The position numbers were made by a program, and so were the translations under genes. Below the pieces are notes generated by a model that ran no database searches, was not told the DNA's origin, and saw nothing but the letters and a program-made list of their open reading frames with translations. From Pseudomonas sp. TH15 (GTDB lineage: Bacteria; Pseudomonadota; Gammaproteobacteria; Pseudomonadales; Pseudomonadaceae), in the NCBI RefSeq assembly GCF_016651105.1, contig NZ_JAEKEL010000001.1:712001-776000 (forward strand): DNA of 64,000 bases, in the 5' to 3' direction. Shown here piece after piece: positions 62,627-64,000 of this stretch (within the stretch, counting starts at the first letter, position 1; each line of letters starts with the position of its first letter).

Positions 62627-64000
62627 ATGTCCCTCTCCATCGTCCATAGCCGCGCCCAGATAGGCGTGGATGCGCCCGCCGTTACCGTAGAAGTGCACCT
62701 GGCCAATGGTTTGCCGTCACTGACGATGGTCGGTTTACCGGAAGCCGCGGTGAAGGAAAGCAAGGACCGGGTGCGCAGCGCGATCATCAATTCGGGGCTG
62801 CAATTTCCGGCGCGGCGGATCACGTTGAATCTCGCCCCGGCGGATTTACCGAAGGACGGCGGGCGGTTCGATCTGGCGATTGCCTTGGGGATTCTCTCGG
62901 CCAGTGTTCAGGTGCCGACGCTGACGCTGGATGATGTGGAATGTCTGGGGGAATTAGCGCTTTCAGGCGCAGTGCGGGCTGTTCGTGGCGTGTTGCCGGC
63001 AGCGTTGGCGGCGCGCAAAGCCGGGCGCACGCTGGTGGTGCCACGAGCGAACGCCGAAGAGGCGTGCCTCGCGTCGGGGTTGAAGGTGATCGCGGTGGAT
63101 CATTTGCTTCAGGCAGTGGCGCACTTCAATGGACACACACCGATCGAGCCTTATGTTTCCAACGGTTTGCTGTACGCCAGCATGCCCTACCCTGACTTGA
63201 ATGAGGTGCAGGGCCAACTGTCCGCCAAGCGTGCGCTGCTGATTGCGGCGGCGGGCGCGCATAACTTGTTGTTCAGCGGGCCGCCAGGAACGGGGAAAAC
63301 CCTGCTGGCCAGTCGTTTGCCAGGGCTGCTACCGCCGCTGGCCGAGAATGAAGCACTGGAAGTCGCGGCGATTCAGTCGGTCGCCAGTTGCGTGCAGCTA
63401 AGTCATTGGCCGCAGCGACCCTTTCGTCAGCCCCACCACTCGGCATCAGGCCCGGCACTGGTCGGTGGCGGCTCACGACCGCAACCCGGCGAAATCACCC
63501 TCGCCCACCACGGCGTGCTGTTTCTGGACGAACTCCCGGAGTTTGATCGCAAGGTGCTGGAGGTTTTGCGGGAGCCACTGGAGTCCGGCCACATCGTTAT
63601 ATCCCGCGCCAAGGACCGCGTACGCTTTCCGGCGCGCTTCCAATTGGTGGCCGCGATGAACCCCTGCCCCTGTGGATATCTTGGCGAGCCGAGCGGCAGA
63701 TGCAGCTGTTCACCGGACATGGTCCAGCGCTACCGCAACAAACTGTCGGGGCCACTGCTGGATCGCATCGATTTGCACCTGACCGTCGCTCGGGAAGCGA
63801 CTGCATTGAATCCTGCTCCCAAACCTGGCGACGACACGGCAACCGCGGCAGCACTGGTTGCTGACGCAAGAGAACGACAACACAAACGCCAGGGCTGCGC
63901 CAATGCATTCCTCGATCTGCCGGGGCTGCGCCGGCACTGCAAGTTATCCACAGCCGATGAAAGCTGGCTGGAATCCGCTTGTGAACGACTGACATTGTCA
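62627..64000 (+). CDS. comM: YifB/ComM family Mg-chelatase-like AAA+ ATPase (partial, cut by window end)
   Basis: 458 codons from ATG 62627 (AAGGA 6 nt upstream) to the edge; the complete protein should be about 500 aa. An N-terminal ChlI-type domain (MSLSIVHSRAQIGVDA; SLTMVGLPEAAVKESKDRVR) is followed by an AAA+ core: Walker A SGPPGTGKTLLASR (about residue 218), Walker B GVLFLDELPEFDRKVLEVLR, and the CPCG zinc-like segment AAMNPCPCGYLGEPSGRC, with PLLDRIDLHL as sensor region. In Haemophilus and Vibrio, ComM is a hexameric helicase that speeds branch migration in natural transformation. In Pseudomonas it ends this conserved region. Confidence 0.93.
   Translation, partial: MSLSIVHSRAQIGVDAPAVTVEVHLANGLPSLTMVGLPEAAVKESKDRVRSAIINSGLQFPARRITLNLAPADLPKDGGRFDLAIALGILSASVQVPTLTLDDVECLGELALSGAVRAVRGVLPAALAARKAGRTLVVPRANAEEACLASGLKVIAVDHLLQAVAHFNGHTPIEPYVSNGLLYASMPYPDLNEVQGQLSAKRALLIAAAGAHNLLFSGPPGTGKTLLASRLPGLLPPLAENEALEVAAIQSVASCVQLSHWPQRPFRQPHHSASGPALVGGGSRPQPGEITLAHHGVLFLDELPEFDRKVLEVLREPLESGHIVISRAKDRVRFPARFQLVAAMNPCPCGYLGEPSGRCSCSPDMVQRYRNKLSGPLLDRIDLHLTVAREATALNPAPKPGDDTATAAALVADARERQHKRQGCANAFLDLPGLRRHCKLSTADESWLESACERLTLS

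Overview
The window is a stretch of Pseudomonas chromosome, most likely from the P. fluorescens group. The evidence is gene order: glpT, ubiD, rho, trxA, ppx, ppk, hemB, algP, algQ, hemC-D-X-Y, algR, argH, cyaA, rnk, cyaY, lppL, lysA, dapF, xerC, sutA, amtB, glnK, ubiK and comM follow each other much as I remember them from the P. aeruginosa PA5235-PA5290 region. GC is high, and fluorescens-type REP palindromes recur in the gaps. Nearly all genes are core housekeeping genes; no prophage, IS element, rRNA, tRNA or CRISPR array was seen.

Layout. 0-5.5 kb: end of the 5-formyltetrahydrofolate cyclo-ligase gene, a 55-codon membrane protein, an EVE-domain protein, a FliL-like protein, a quinone oxidoreductase, a histidine phosphatase, glpT and a ChaC-like enzyme. 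5.7-12.2 kb: a minus-strand block with ubiD coupled to an iron-sulfur flavin reductase, an O-acyltransferase, rho and trxA. 12.3-16.2 kb: a FadR-type regulator divergent from a four-gene polar amino-acid ABC importer. 16.4-26.7 kb: ppx facing ppk, hemB, a DedA protein, a sterol-desaturase-like hydroxylase, elbB, yaiI and a cytochrome c-FTR1 iron permease fusion. 26.9-31.7 kb: an envelope locus with two tandem COG3014-type lipoprotein paralogues, a YcfL lipoprotein, an LpoB homologue and a CsgG/LpoB-like periplasmic protein. 31.9-44.3 kb: a LysE exporter, a small MscS channel, an ABC-F protein, the Lys/Pro/Ala-repeat protein AlgP, FKBP isomerase, AlgQ, a DsbB-like protein, hemY-hemX-hemD-hemC and algR. 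The kinase gene algZ, expected upstream of algR, is reduced to about 73 codons. 44.8-57 kb: argH, a GST, small proteins, cyaA, rnk, cyaY, lppL-lysA-dapF-DUF484-xerC-HAD. 57-60.6 kb: sutA, yjbQ, amtB, glnK, ubiK. 60.6-62.6 kb: an accessory interval. 62.6-64 kb: the start of comM.

The most unusual feature is in the accessory interval. Upstream of a stand-alone BRO-N gene lies a 75-nt element closed by a 16-bp stem. Two of its exposed segments are exactly complementary to the Shine-Dalgarno region of the BRO-N gene (10 nt) and to a hairpin loop just upstream (7 nt). This is the architecture of the phage P1 C4 antisense RNA that silences antirepressor synthesis, here without a surrounding prophage. 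Other points of interest are the tandem lipoprotein/LpoB locus, the algZ remnant, a terminator hairpin inside the rnk leader, and several structured intergenic stretches.

All functional calls come from reading translated sequence and gene order; no database search was run.
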